A DNA stretch of 64,000 nt from Microvelia longipes (Eukaryota; Arthropoda; Insecta; Hemiptera; Veliidae), in the NCBI GenBank assembly GCA_018340805.1, contig JACMZG010000008.1:30269847-30333846 (forward strand), written 5' to 3'. The notes under the pieces are model-generated. The model had not been told where the DNA came from. It searched no databases and saw only the letters and a list, made by a program, of their open reading frames with translations. A program made the translations under genes and the position numbers. Positions 9,452-22,400 of the stretch are shown here, in pieces (the stretch's first letter is position 1; the number at the start of each line of letters is the position of its first letter).

Positions 9452-12400
9452 GTAAGTACGTTTCTTTATTTGTGGAGGAGAGGTTCTGTGCGAGTCTTGA
9501 GTGAACCTCACTGTTGTTAAACTTGGTGTCTGTTAAGTACAATTTCATTTCTTACTACGAACACTGCATACTAGATTTGCAGGTCGTATTAAGTACACTT
9601 GTTAAATTCACTGTAATACCCATATGGAGAAAACTCAGTTGGATACACTAGAATTGCTAGGACACGGGAGATGAAATTCTGTCCACTACCCTGATGCCCT
9701 GTATGTACTTAAGTGATATAGAAATTCATACAGTAGGGAGGAGGGCGCGGGACACAGTGGTCTTACTCTCTGGTTTGAGGGGTCCTAAAAAACGGGCTAG
9801 TTGCATCAGCTACCGCACCGAGCGCTAGTTTCCACCTTGTACACCCGTTATCAATATTGTTATCAGTTTTTAATTGAGACGTCTATGTTTTTGAAAGAAC
9901 GTAAACAAGACAATTTTTAACTTATATATGAACAATTTTAGTTGTTTATAAGATTATTTGTTTGAAAAATAAGATAAATTTAGCATTTTTTCCCTTACAA
10001 GGACAAATAGAAACACAATGAAGACTCAAATTAATTTCCATTTCAGCACGTCATGGTTATCATGATATCAGGTCTAGTTAAAAATGACACATTATTTATA
10101 TTTTTATTATATTTTTTTAAAATTTTACATTTAAAATAATTAATACAATTTTTAGCATTGTTAAAGATCTCCTACCTTCTCATAGATCTCCTACGCTCAC
10201 CCCTCATTTTTCATCACTTACCTCGTCTACATGAAGTTTAGAACATCTATAATTGTTAAAGGTTCAATCCTGGATCCAACACCTATACTGCAATTAAAAT
10301 TTATAACCTTTGCTCAATGGTTATCCCATTGTATCTTTCAGTTTTTTTTCTGGTTTTTTTATATGTAGTCTGTCCTTAAATATCATTATTTACTTTTATT
10401 ACTTCATTAGTATTGGCAGACATTTGTTAATCACATACATAAAGTAATGTATAAAGTTATATGAATGAATGAATAAGACCAAGTAAATAAACCAAAAATT
10501 GTTATGAAAATGCAAACAAAACTGAACTGTAAAAACTGTTAGGTATATATTAATAGAACTAATAAGATGTTTATCAGTAAATAATTCTAATGAATAACTT
10601 AAATCTAAATAAAGATGAGTATTTTCTTATAGGATATTTGTTTCTGTAGGTTCGCCATTCTTCAAAAACAACATAATTTGCAATTATTTGTTTCTGTTTT
10701 GTACTCTACTTTGTAATTTCTCTTTTGTAGCACTATTTTTTTTAGAACTCCCACATCTTGATAGGAAATTTAAATTTCATATCAAGATTCTACTTAGTAT
10801 TTTGAATATTTTAAAAACACGAATTAATTTTTTCTTATTTTATGTGCGTAATTTATAATTATAACTGCTCTCAACAACCAATTAGTGTTTTTATCAAATG
10901 AGGCAAATGCAGCTAGAAAAACACGCTCTTATGAGAAGGTGAAGAACCAATATCATAAGTAGCGTTTATTACAGTGAACCGCGACTTAATTTTTTGCTAA
11001 AGAATACATTTTTTTACCAATAAGCAGACAGCATAATGCTGCTAAATCAATATTTTGATTCAACATCATAAGTAAAAGGTAAATAATCTATATAAATAAT
11101 CTATGTGTTTATTGAATAACCAAAGAAATTGAAAACTATAATAATTATTAAATAAACTGATTTGGACACTGGGTTCAACCCTGATAAGTGTCTACACTAC
11201 ACATTATTGGGATTCAACCTACAAATTATCGGTGCCCAACACCGAGTTGATCCCCTGTCTACATGGAGTAAAATTGGTGTCGAGGATTCAACCTGGCGTT
11301 CAACACGTCGTGTTGACGAAGTAACTGTAAAATGTATTTTTCGAAACTTGAGCTTGCTATTTAAGAGAGTCAATATACTTGTTACTCTTTGATAAAACCA
11401 TTTTTCACATAATAACCTTTTTGAACATTACTTTTTTAGTTTAATTTCATTATTATGGCAAGAAATCATGATTTAATTAAATACATTTTTTGTTTAATAA
11501 CTTATTACCTCCTTATAACTCTCAATGTTTTGCTTGAACCTTTACTGTAAAAGACACAATGTTTTGGCAGGATCTGTTTTAACATCATTTGACTTAATAT
11601 AGTGCAAGAACTGGAGTGTATTATATGCGTAAGGGATACAATCACTTGTTAAATACATTGTGTGTATGTATGAACCCTATTGTTACACTCTGCAAAAGAG
11701 GATTTAGATAGTATATTGGCTCAAGGTCAATTTGCCCTGTATTATAATAGAACTAAGTTATATGGACATTCAAGTTGTTATGATCAGGTTGAAATCATTT
11801 AAAGATAAAGAAAATACGTCATATCAATAACCAGAGTGCTGTTAATTGTAGTGTACTTCTATTATGCAAAGTGATGTAAGAATTAACGGTTAGTGGTTGG
11901 GTTAGCCTTTTGCCCTAGACTTGAGTTCATTTTGTCAAATTAGTAGTTTTTTTACTATCCTCTTGAATTTATCAACATAATTGTCAACATTGTTGGACAA
12001 CAAAAGCTATAGTGTCTCCATTTGCTTAAGGACAGGTGCTGACTGGCAGCAGTCCAGGAGAACTAAAGCTGAGTCCATCAGATATCAGTTCAGTAGAACC
12101 ACATTACACAATTGCTTCTTAGGTTTTATCTGGCATTTAAGTCCTCGTGTGGGATGTGGGAGAAGAAAGATTTTCAACTGTGGAATTAAGATAGTTTGCT
12201 AATTTTGTGTTAAAGATTTTGAAGCCAGTGCTTGATTATACAATTCCGACAATATTTAGACATCGGCCTTAAATGATATTTCTAGAGTGTCTTTTTTAAC
12301 TGTCTTTCTATCATCATGCTTTACTATCTTATATTAACAAATCCTAGCTTTGTATTCGTGTTTCTCCTAATTTCCTATATTTTTCAGGTGAGAGCCCAAA

Positions 12401-15400
12401 ATGTTGTTGACCTTATCTATAAAAGTGGACAAGCAGGAGTGACAAAAGCAACAGTCACCATTGTGTTTGATAATTCAGACCCGTCCAAAAGTCCACTAAA
12501 TTATGAACATCAAAAAGAAATTACTGTTTCTCGACAAGTAAGTTTGATTTGTAGTATTAGTTACCAATTTCTTAGGCTGTGGTTGATGAAGCTTTTTGTA
12601 TGGTGTAAGAGAAGGTCAAGGTTGCGGCATTAGACTGTGTTTGTTATTTGACAAAATATGTAGGTTCAAACAGGGTAAACCATATTCTAACCCAGAGTTA
12701 CGCTTAGTGTAGTCCGCGGACCCTTGGAGGAGTTTAGGGAACTATAAATTTATAAGAGTTTATTTTAGCTATTTGATTATAAATGGTTGAATCTGATAAA
12801 GGTTGTGTAAATGTTGAATCTTTTCCTCATCACATTGGATTCGCTATTCTCATCCTCTCTACTTCAGGCTCAGAAGGTACAAGGCGTTAAATTTATACTG
12901 CAACTTGTCTTCGGACTTCCTTTGCTCGTCCTCAAAAAGTAAATAAATCTGTTTTATTCCCAGCGGTCACCCATCCAGGCACTGAACACAGTCGATGCTG
13001 CTTAACTTTTATGATCCAACAAAAAATGATGGATGTACTTGTCGTATTGGAACGAAAATTTGTGTACTTCAATAGTTTTTCGTTAGTTGCACTTCTTAGT
13101 TTTTAGAATTCCATCTTAAATCACTAGATAAAGTAGGCTTTAATTTTCTAAATGTTACAAAATTTATTTTGTTTTAGTTATTCAACCAACATTGTGGCCA
13201 TCTTCAGAACAATAACTAACTAACTAGCTAAAAAGCTTAAAAAACTATATCACAGTTAAGTAATAAATTAATGAGATACAATATCTCATTAATTAATTTT
13301 GTAACATATGGAATTAAAGCCTACTTTTATCTAGTAATTTAATTAGTGTACTTATTTATTACATCAAGTCTTTGGACTTGCTTTGCTTGTACTCAGGCAG
13401 TAAATAAATTAATTTATTCCCAGTGGTCACCCATCAAGGTACTGGTCCCACTCAATGTAGCTTAACTTTTACAAGGAAGCAAGTACTCTTGTACTGAATT
13501 TCAACTCAATTAGAATATTTTCTGATTTTCTAAAAAAAGTATATAAATCATTCCATAAAAATTAAACTATTGCTGACAATGAGATGAAACTTAGCACATA
13601 TGTTAGTCATATGCATAGCTACATGCCTGCTAAATCTCAATCTGATTGCATCATTTTTCCGTGTGTTATGATTTTTCTCAATTTTTGTTGAGTCATTATT
13701 GTGGGTAAATGATGTCATAAGAAATTAGTTTTTGGATAGCACAACTACTACAAACTAATTTTTGTACAAAGTTTCAACTCTAGGAAAAATATCCTGGAAG
13801 CTATGATGATAACTGACACACATACGTGTACAGACTGACATTATTGTGAAAATCATTTATTAAGTTTAATTAAGTTGCCTGTTCATTAATGTTCTGATTA
13901 AATTTTCATAATGATCATATTAAATGTAATAAAAACATGAAATTATCATTATTTAGTATGAGAATATACCATTGTCAAACAAGACAACTACACTTAGAGA
14001 AAATAAAAGACATTTTTTCTGCTTTGTTTAAATATGACCTTATTTGTATTTAAATATTTAGCCTTAGAGATCATCAACAGTAGATGATAAAATATGCCTC
14101 CTTCCGAACTTCTCCCAATGTCTTAGTAATATTAGTAAACCTCTGAAAAAACTGAAAATAATTTAGTTTTAACTCAGCAATGCTCACAACTGTATATCAT
14201 TGTTCTTAGATTATAAGTATTATTCTGATTGTTTTTAATTCTATAGATTATTGTTGGAGGGAAAAATCGATATACAATAAATGGCAATGTTGTCAACAAC
14301 AGAACTATTTTTGATTTTTTCAAATCAGTGCAGTTGAATGTAAACAACCCTCACTTCCTTATCATGCAGGGCAGAATCACTAAAGTTCTCAACATGAAAC
14401 CTCCTGAGGTATTTTCTTTTAAAATATTAGGTTTTTCAAATGATAGGTTTTTCAAGAGTTAGCTTTGCTCGCTAGCTGCAACTTAAATAAATAAATGGTT
14501 TATTTACACAAAAACTAAATTACAAATAAAAAAAACAAATATGGTAAAAAAATAACATGCAAAGTACAATTTTTGGAAATATGAGAAAATTGTGTAAAAA
14601 GGATGGACACTAAAAAAAATAGATCTTCCACCCATCTTTTCAACGTAAGACTTTGGTACCCTAGTACAGCACCCAAACTAGTGGGAGGGTTAGTGGAACT
14701 AGTGAGACTATGATAAGTCATTTTTTACCACTCTTAACAGATGTTACCCCTAGATTATTAATATTATTATTTTCAAGTTAATCCCTGTAACTTTTATTGT
14801 AGTTGTTGGCCTTACAGTATGAGTTACTAAAAATATTATAAAATAGAGAGTTCTAGTGTTTTATTGATTGTATGTGCTACAACCCCTTAAATTCTACTTT
14901 GCAATAATCTTGTCATTTATTTTTGTTTATTTTCTTTGTTGTAAGATATTATCAATGATAGAAGAGGCAGCCGGTACAAGTATGTATGAACACAAGAAAC
15001 AAGCTGCACAAAAAACTGTTGAAAAGAAAGATACTAAACTAAAGGAAATGGAAAGTGTAAGTTTTTTCATATTATGTACTATTTATAGTCTATTTGTCTG
15101 TGGAATTATGTATTTCATAAAAGAAGAACTAAGGTGAGCGTTCATGGAGTCATCTAAAGTGCTTTCAACCTAACAAGAGGCCATCATCAGTGCTAGCCGT
15201 TAAATAAAGAAGAAGGTGATATTTGAATCTTACAGATCAGATATCAAAGATAGACTAATGTCTATGAGTCTACGTGGTGTCTATATTTGATATCTGTTCT
15301 GTCAGACTCTCATCCTCTTCATTCAATGGCTAGCACTAATGATGGCATCTTATTAGGTTGAAAGCGCTTTGCAATAAAAAATGTATTTTTGTGGAGAGCC

Positions 15401-16447
15401 TTCTTCCTGTTTTATTATGTATTTCATACTTTTGTTTGTTTTTTCTTTATCTTTTTATTATTATGATGTATTTATTATTAATTAATATGTTATATCTTTT
15501 TAGACTATTACAGAGCAAATAAATCCCAAAATGCAGAGACTGAAAGACGAAAGAGACCAATATATTCAGTATCAAAGAGTGCAGAAGGAATATGAGAGTT
15601 TGAGTCGAATAAATACTGCTTATACATATTATATTTTAGAAGTAAGTTTCTTTTTTTTAATTTCATTTACCTGTGATTCATAACCAAGCAGCTTTTGACA
15701 TATATACATTTCAGTTCATTAGAATTTAAATGAATTTAGATTTATTTTTGTAAAAGATGTAGAGTAGTAACAGACTAGCAAAATTGTGTGAGAGTATGAT
15801 TTTATTGCTTCAAGCGTTACCTGGATGATTTTTATTGTGTTTGAATTTCTGTGTAAACTCATGTTTATGGATTTTAAAGAAATTTCTGTTCCAATATAAC
15901 ACTCTTCAGCTGTGTTGCATTATGCATAGTCAGCTAACATCAATTATAGATTAAATTATTTTGAAAGAAATCAATTGTGGATTTAGAACAGTAGAAGTAA
16001 GTGAAACAGACACTCTAATTACACCGGATCAGGCATTGCTGTTTTTCTGTGTTAGCCTTTTTTTATTATTATTTAAGCTGTGATTTTTCTAGTCTTTCTA
16101 TTAATGTATTATGTTTGTTTATTTATTTTAATAGTTTATTAATGTAGCTTGTTGATATAGTTTCTGAAGATGCCTACAATGATAGGCGAAATATATTAAA
16201 TTGAATAAATCATTCAAAACTTTTTTTAGAACTAAAGTTCCCTTGATCAAGCCTGAGATGGAGTTCTATAAACTTTCCAGTGCTACAAAGAACAAACTAT
16301 TATAAATAAGGACCTTTTTCGCGACGAAAAACATTGAAAACTGCACCTTTAAATAATTTTTTGATCACTGCTATTTTGTTTTTCTGTAATATTCCTCAGT
16401 TTTTTTTACTTTTTGGTCACTTAAAGCTGTTAAATTAACTTCAAACT

Positions 16448-16489
<42 letters not shown>

Positions 16490-19400
16490 TATATATATAT
16501 ATATATAATATATATATTATTTAGTTTCTCAAAACTTGTGTGTCCAAAATTAGCTAAAACTAAGCCAACATTTACCTAATCTCTCAGACTCTGAGTCAGG
16601 GGAAGATAATTATGAGCATGGCCACATTATTCTCACACTCTTCTCTCTGATTCTGAGGATGACCAATTAGGTTAAAAGCCGTAAATGTTTCTGTGGTGTG
16701 AGTTCTTATGAAGTGCCTACAGAGCATTTGTGTCAGATTATTGATTAAACTTTTTTTAAAGATTTTTTTAAAGAGACTTTTTAATTTTGAAGCTATTAAT
16801 AACAATATTCTTTCATAAATTTAGATAGTTGAATTATTTTTTAAGTGTGTAATTTTTTAATAGTTCTGGAATACCCAAAATTATGTCACAGTCAAATATA
16901 TGTTTATGGATCTATTTTTATGGTATTTTAAATTTATTCAGGCAACTGATTGATACAAAACAAATCTTGGACTTTTAACACTTCCTATATCACACTTCAC
17001 TTGTCCTCAGTATATACAATTAACCAAATTTATACTGCAACACGTCATTCTCAGCATTCATCCATACAGCGCTGACCACGCTCTATTCTGCTTAACTTTA
17101 ATGATCCAACAAAGCCCATAGATATACTTACTGTATTAAAAATAAATTTTGTTTACCTACTTATTTCGTACCAATTTCAACTTAAGTGCATTATTTGCTG
17201 ATTTTTTAGTTTTTTTTAAAACATACACAAATCATTTGATAAAAATTGAAATAATGTTGATAATGAGATGAAACTTAGCACATATGTTAGTCTTATACAT
17301 GGCTACACGTGGGCTAAATTTTAAAACAATCGCATCATTTTTTTCATGTTTAGGATATTAGGAAAATTTTCCTGAGTCATTGTGGGTTAGTGACAGCATA
17401 AAAAAAATTTTCGGAATAGCTCACCTCCAGTGGTGGACTGATTTTTGTACAAAGTTTCAACTCTCTAACTGATGATAACTGACACACACATACAGACAGA
17501 AAATTTTGTAAAAACCACTCAGGAGGTCTTAAAGACATGTAAAACGGTTAATTCTGGTGAAATCCTGGTTTCGGATTTTTTTTGCAAAGACAATATTTTT
17601 CCTATGTACCTACATTATAAATGAGGAAAAGTAAAAATATTATCTATGTCATTTAAGATTTAACAAATTAAGGTCTTGCAAGAAAAATGAAAATTGAATT
17701 ACCAAAATGATCACTGATTAGTTCAAATTTTCACCAGAATGTAGTAAAACATTTTTTTTCTACCCTTAATTTTTTGTTTTGTTTTAAATTCAATGTAAAT
17801 TTACAGGAACTCAATTCTTTATTTTAATGAATAATCCCAAAACATGCTAGTAACTCCTGTATATCCCCTGTACTTGCTCTGCATTGTTTTAATGCTTCCT
17901 AGTACATCCGTCATAAAAAGAAAATAGTTTAACTACTGTTTTTGTAACCTAATTTTATTTTAAAGGAAAGGAATTGAAAGAAATAGTCTCTCCACTGATT
18001 TTAAAGATAATTTATAGACAGAGTCAGCTTTCAGTTTTAACAAACCATCATCAATAAAGTACAAACCAAATAAATTACAAAAAATCAAAAGAAAACGCTA
18101 CTACAGAATAACAATAAACAGCAACTACTCTAAAAGTACAAAATAAATATAAAATAATAAAAATAATAATAATAATCATAAATAACCGAGTCCGTAGCTC
18201 AGTGTAGAGCGCTCGCCTTTCGACCTGGAGGTCGAAGGTTCAAATCCAGCCGGGGAGGACCTCAATATGAGGTTATCCCTTGTACCGTACACTCGGAGGT
18301 CTTGAATTCAAGGCTGGCCAACCCAGCCAGGGTTTTACGTGGTTTCCTTGGCTACTAATACGCAAATGCGGGGTTGGATCTAGTTTCATCTGAGACAAGT
18401 CTGGATCCACGTTTCCGTTGTCTCCAGCTCACGAAAAGTTAATGTTCTGCGGGCTGGGGGAGATGAAGGTCGGAAAGATATACTGAGCCTTTGTATGTCC
18501 GAAAACTTAGTCAGTGAAAGTGATGGCGGCGACACGAGTAACGTAAGTGACTAGGAACAAAGTGCTCGGTTCTTGAAGACAGACGTCTCCTAATAGCACT
18601 GAGGAGCTTTGACTTTCGGGTCAGGGCTATAGAGTGAGTTTGTGCACGCTGACATCTGGGTGCTGGATTCTTTGTCGGGCGCTGGACTGGCCAGAGCGGT
18701 GAGCCTAGCTTAGAGTCTGGTGATGCTAGTGGAACTGATGAGATTGGTGAGACTGGAAGGACGAGGTCAAGTGAGACTAATGTGATCAGAGGAGCTAGTA
18801 AGACTAGATGAAACAAGCACACAGTGAACTAGTAGTCGGCGCTAGCCAGAACGGTGAGCCTAGCCAGAGTCTAGATGAACTAGCCACACGGTGAACTAGT
18901 CGCAGACACTAGCCAGAGCAGTGAGTTTGGATAGGGTCTGGTTGGGCTGGATGAACTAGACACACTGTGAACTGGTTATATGTGCTACCATGTACGGGGG
19001 GGTGCTTCCTAGATGATTGGATGTGCACAAACTCAGGGGCTAATGTTGAGTGAGGGGAAAACGCTAAATGACCCTACGGGTTAAGCGTAATAAAAAAAAA
19101 TAAAAAAAATAATCATCATAAATAAGATAACATAAATAGCCAAATAATAAAATAATTTTAAAAAATGATATAATATAAATTAGGTATAAATCAATATAAT
19201 GCTTAAAAATAAATATAAAATAAAAATATTCAAATTATTAGAATATAGTAATGAACTATAAAAATAAATAAAAATGTATAAATAGAAATAAATAAAATAT
19301 CAATAAAATTAAGGTAAATGAAATAGATAAATTACCGGCGAGTCGAGAAGAAAGAGTCAAGCAACAGGCATAAGTGAGTTGTTCAAAATGTTAAAACAAA

Positions 19401-22400
19401 CTGATGGAAAACGTGGCGCCGCATCTAGTGCACCCTGTATGAGCGTTGCCGCCCCATTTTCTCCCTTCTTATTCAGCGCCCTATCTCCATTATCGATATT
19501 ATTTATTTCTATTATACATTTTTTTATTTTTATATAGTTCATTACTATAATTCTAATAATTTGAATTATTTTTATTTTATATTCATTTTATGCATTTATA
19601 TTGATCTTACCTAATTTATATTATATCATTTTTAAATTATTTTATATATTTGGCTATTTATGTTATCTATTTATTTATTTTAGATATTATTATTTTTATT
19701 ATTTTATTTTTATTTTGTACTTTTAGAGTAGTGCTGTTTATTGTTATTCTGTAGTAGCGTTTTCTTTTGATTTTTTTATAATTTATTTGGTTTGTACTTT
19801 GTTGGTTAGGCACTGATGATGGTTTGTTAAAACTGAAAGCTGGCTCTGTCTATAAATTATCTTTAAAATCAGTGGAGAGACTGTTTCTTTCAATTCCTTT
19901 TATTGATTGACTCCACAGCTCAATTTACTTAATTTTATTTTGTTTAGAGTAATATCAAAAAAACAGAAGAGATTGCAAATAAATATGTAACAAATAAAAA
20001 TGCATTAAAAGAAAAAATCACCCTAGCCGAAGAACGTATTAAGACATTGGAAGTTGAAATAAACGAGCTTAACAAAAAGATTGATTCAGATAAAGGTGGT
20101 ATCCTTTCTGAACTTCAAAGTGAAGTTAAAACTTTAGAACAGACAGAAGCTAAAACTTCTGCAGAATATAAAAATATGGAAAGTACTACTAATACTGAAA
20201 TTAAACGGAAGAAAATGTTAATGAAAAGTTTAGCTGATGATCAGAAGGACTATGCAGCTAAAAAAGCTGTGATGGATAAAGCTGGAACTGTTTTTATGGA
20301 ATTAAAAGATGCTCAGAAAAAAGATGAGGAGGCTTTGATTGCTGCTCAAAAGAAGCTTGAAGCTGTGGAGCAGGGAAAGTTATCTAATGAGGATGGAGAA
20401 GATGCTTCATTACAAGATCAACTTATAGGTAACAAATCTGTAAATACTGGTAACTTACATTTATTAGTTATTGTGTATTTTCTTAAGCATAAACATCTGG
20501 TACATTAAAATATACAGAATACTTAAGCCTTTTGGAGGGATTCAGTCTTTAGGTAGGATGTTGGCAGTTCCCTATGTAAATATCTATTTTCATAATATTT
20601 CTGTATGAGAGACACCTAGGAAAAGTAACTAGCTAAAAGCTATATAACAGCTGGAAACTGTTCCATCATTCGTGTTCATTGATGGCTCAACATTATGTCA
20701 TGACCCTCTGTTTTGTTACTGAGTCTGAACTAAAAAACTCATTTGTTTTGATTGCCAAGCATGATGCGTTTAACAAATACTTAACTATGTTCTTCGGAAT
20801 TTTAAGTGAAGTTTACAGTGAGTTTAGGCTATGTTGGCGCCCTGATGAGTTGGATGTAACAAAACAGACTGGGACATTACCTGATATCAAGCTATCAATA
20901 ATGACGAATGTCAAATGATGGAACAGTTTTCAGGTATAACATAGGTTTTTGCTTGTTACATTTCCTAGGTGTCTCTCACACAACTATATTGTCAACTAAT
21001 CATGTTTTCCAAAACTCTGTACTATCTAATGATATCTATTTTCATTTTCTTGTAAAATTTTATTTAAATCATTGATTTGGTATCATTTTCTAGGAAATAG
21101 TTCATTAAAAAGATGTTTCTTTTTTACGAAGATTTGATATTACCTGTTATCAGTTTTATTTTAAATATCCTTCCTAAAAACTTCAGTATGAAATTAATAA
21201 TGCTTCATAAAAGCCATTCTTGTGGGGTTTAGGCAGAAATTTTGTTACATCACATGGCATGGCTTAGACTGAATTTGAGTTTTGAAGTCAACTTTTACTT
21301 TTGTAACTAATTAAGAAAAAACAGTGCTTCTTTGAGATTTTATTATTCTTATACTCCGTACCTCGTCTTATCTTAAGTCTCTATGAATAAAATCTTTGGT
21401 CCCTTCTAGCGGCTAATGAGCAGTTGAAAGAAGCCGAGACAGAGGTTAAAATGAGTGCTATGCATATTCAACATCTTCAAAATGAATTGAAAACAAAACA
21501 ACCTCAGCTAAAACAGTACGAGTCCTCTTTTAATAATGATTCTAAAGAACTTGGAGATAAGGAAAGAGAACTTAACAACCTAAAGGTAATATATTTATCA
21601 TTTAACTTAAGTGTTAAAGTAATATAAAAGAAATATTTTCTATGTGTACCCAGCGGGATAGAAATCCAATTACACCATTTTTGAAAATAGAGCTAAAATC
21701 CTGAGAAATCAGTCAGAGTGTCCGGACAAAAAACCCGTGTTGGAGCTACCTAAAGCTATTGTTAAAATCAATATTAGAATTTGGGACTTGAACCTGAAAC
21801 CCTCTTGTAATCAAAATCTGGAGCATGTTTAAGTTATTATACACTGATAAATTTCTATTTTATTTCTATTGTAGAATCAACTAAAGAGGAAGAATTATGA
21901 GGAAGGGCTATCAGAGAAACTGGATGATCAGTTGAGAGCTGTCAATAACGCTGTCAGGTCTTGCAATGATACAGTTAACCAATTGGGTCGGAGGTTAGTT
22001 TTTATTTTCCTTACTATGTCTTCCGTAATGCACTTAAACTGACTTTGTTTTAGTTATGCTGATGTTTTAGCCTCGATGCACCAACGTCGCTTTGGGGCGT
22101 TGGTGAATGGTGAATGACCGCGTAAAGTTACCTTAAATTTAGAGGTAGTTGGAAAGAGCACATTTAAGAATTAATTGCTAGATAATTGAACAGATAGTTC
22201 TAATGTATCTCCCCTGTGCCTTTATTATTATTTATTGTTTTAACAAATAACTTGAGGTAAAGTTCTGAAGTATCTCATCACAGGGTTTTTAAGCAAATTT
22301 CTAAATGAACAATAAGCTTATGAGGAAGTTTTTTTATTGAGCTCTATTTTTTAATGTTTAATTTAATACTCTAATTACATTTCACAAATTTACATCAGAA

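Noticed and set aside
18187..18260. tRNA gene
   Set aside because: A and B boxes are present, but the acceptor stem does not pair and the unit continues into a repeated body; it is a SINE head.
18511..18822. 103-codon minus-strand gene
   Set aside because: Lies wholly in the SINE body; the frame is not kept in the second copy.
20679..20918. 79-codon gene in SMC2 intron 6
   Set aside because: Inside the inverted-end element and without any domain.
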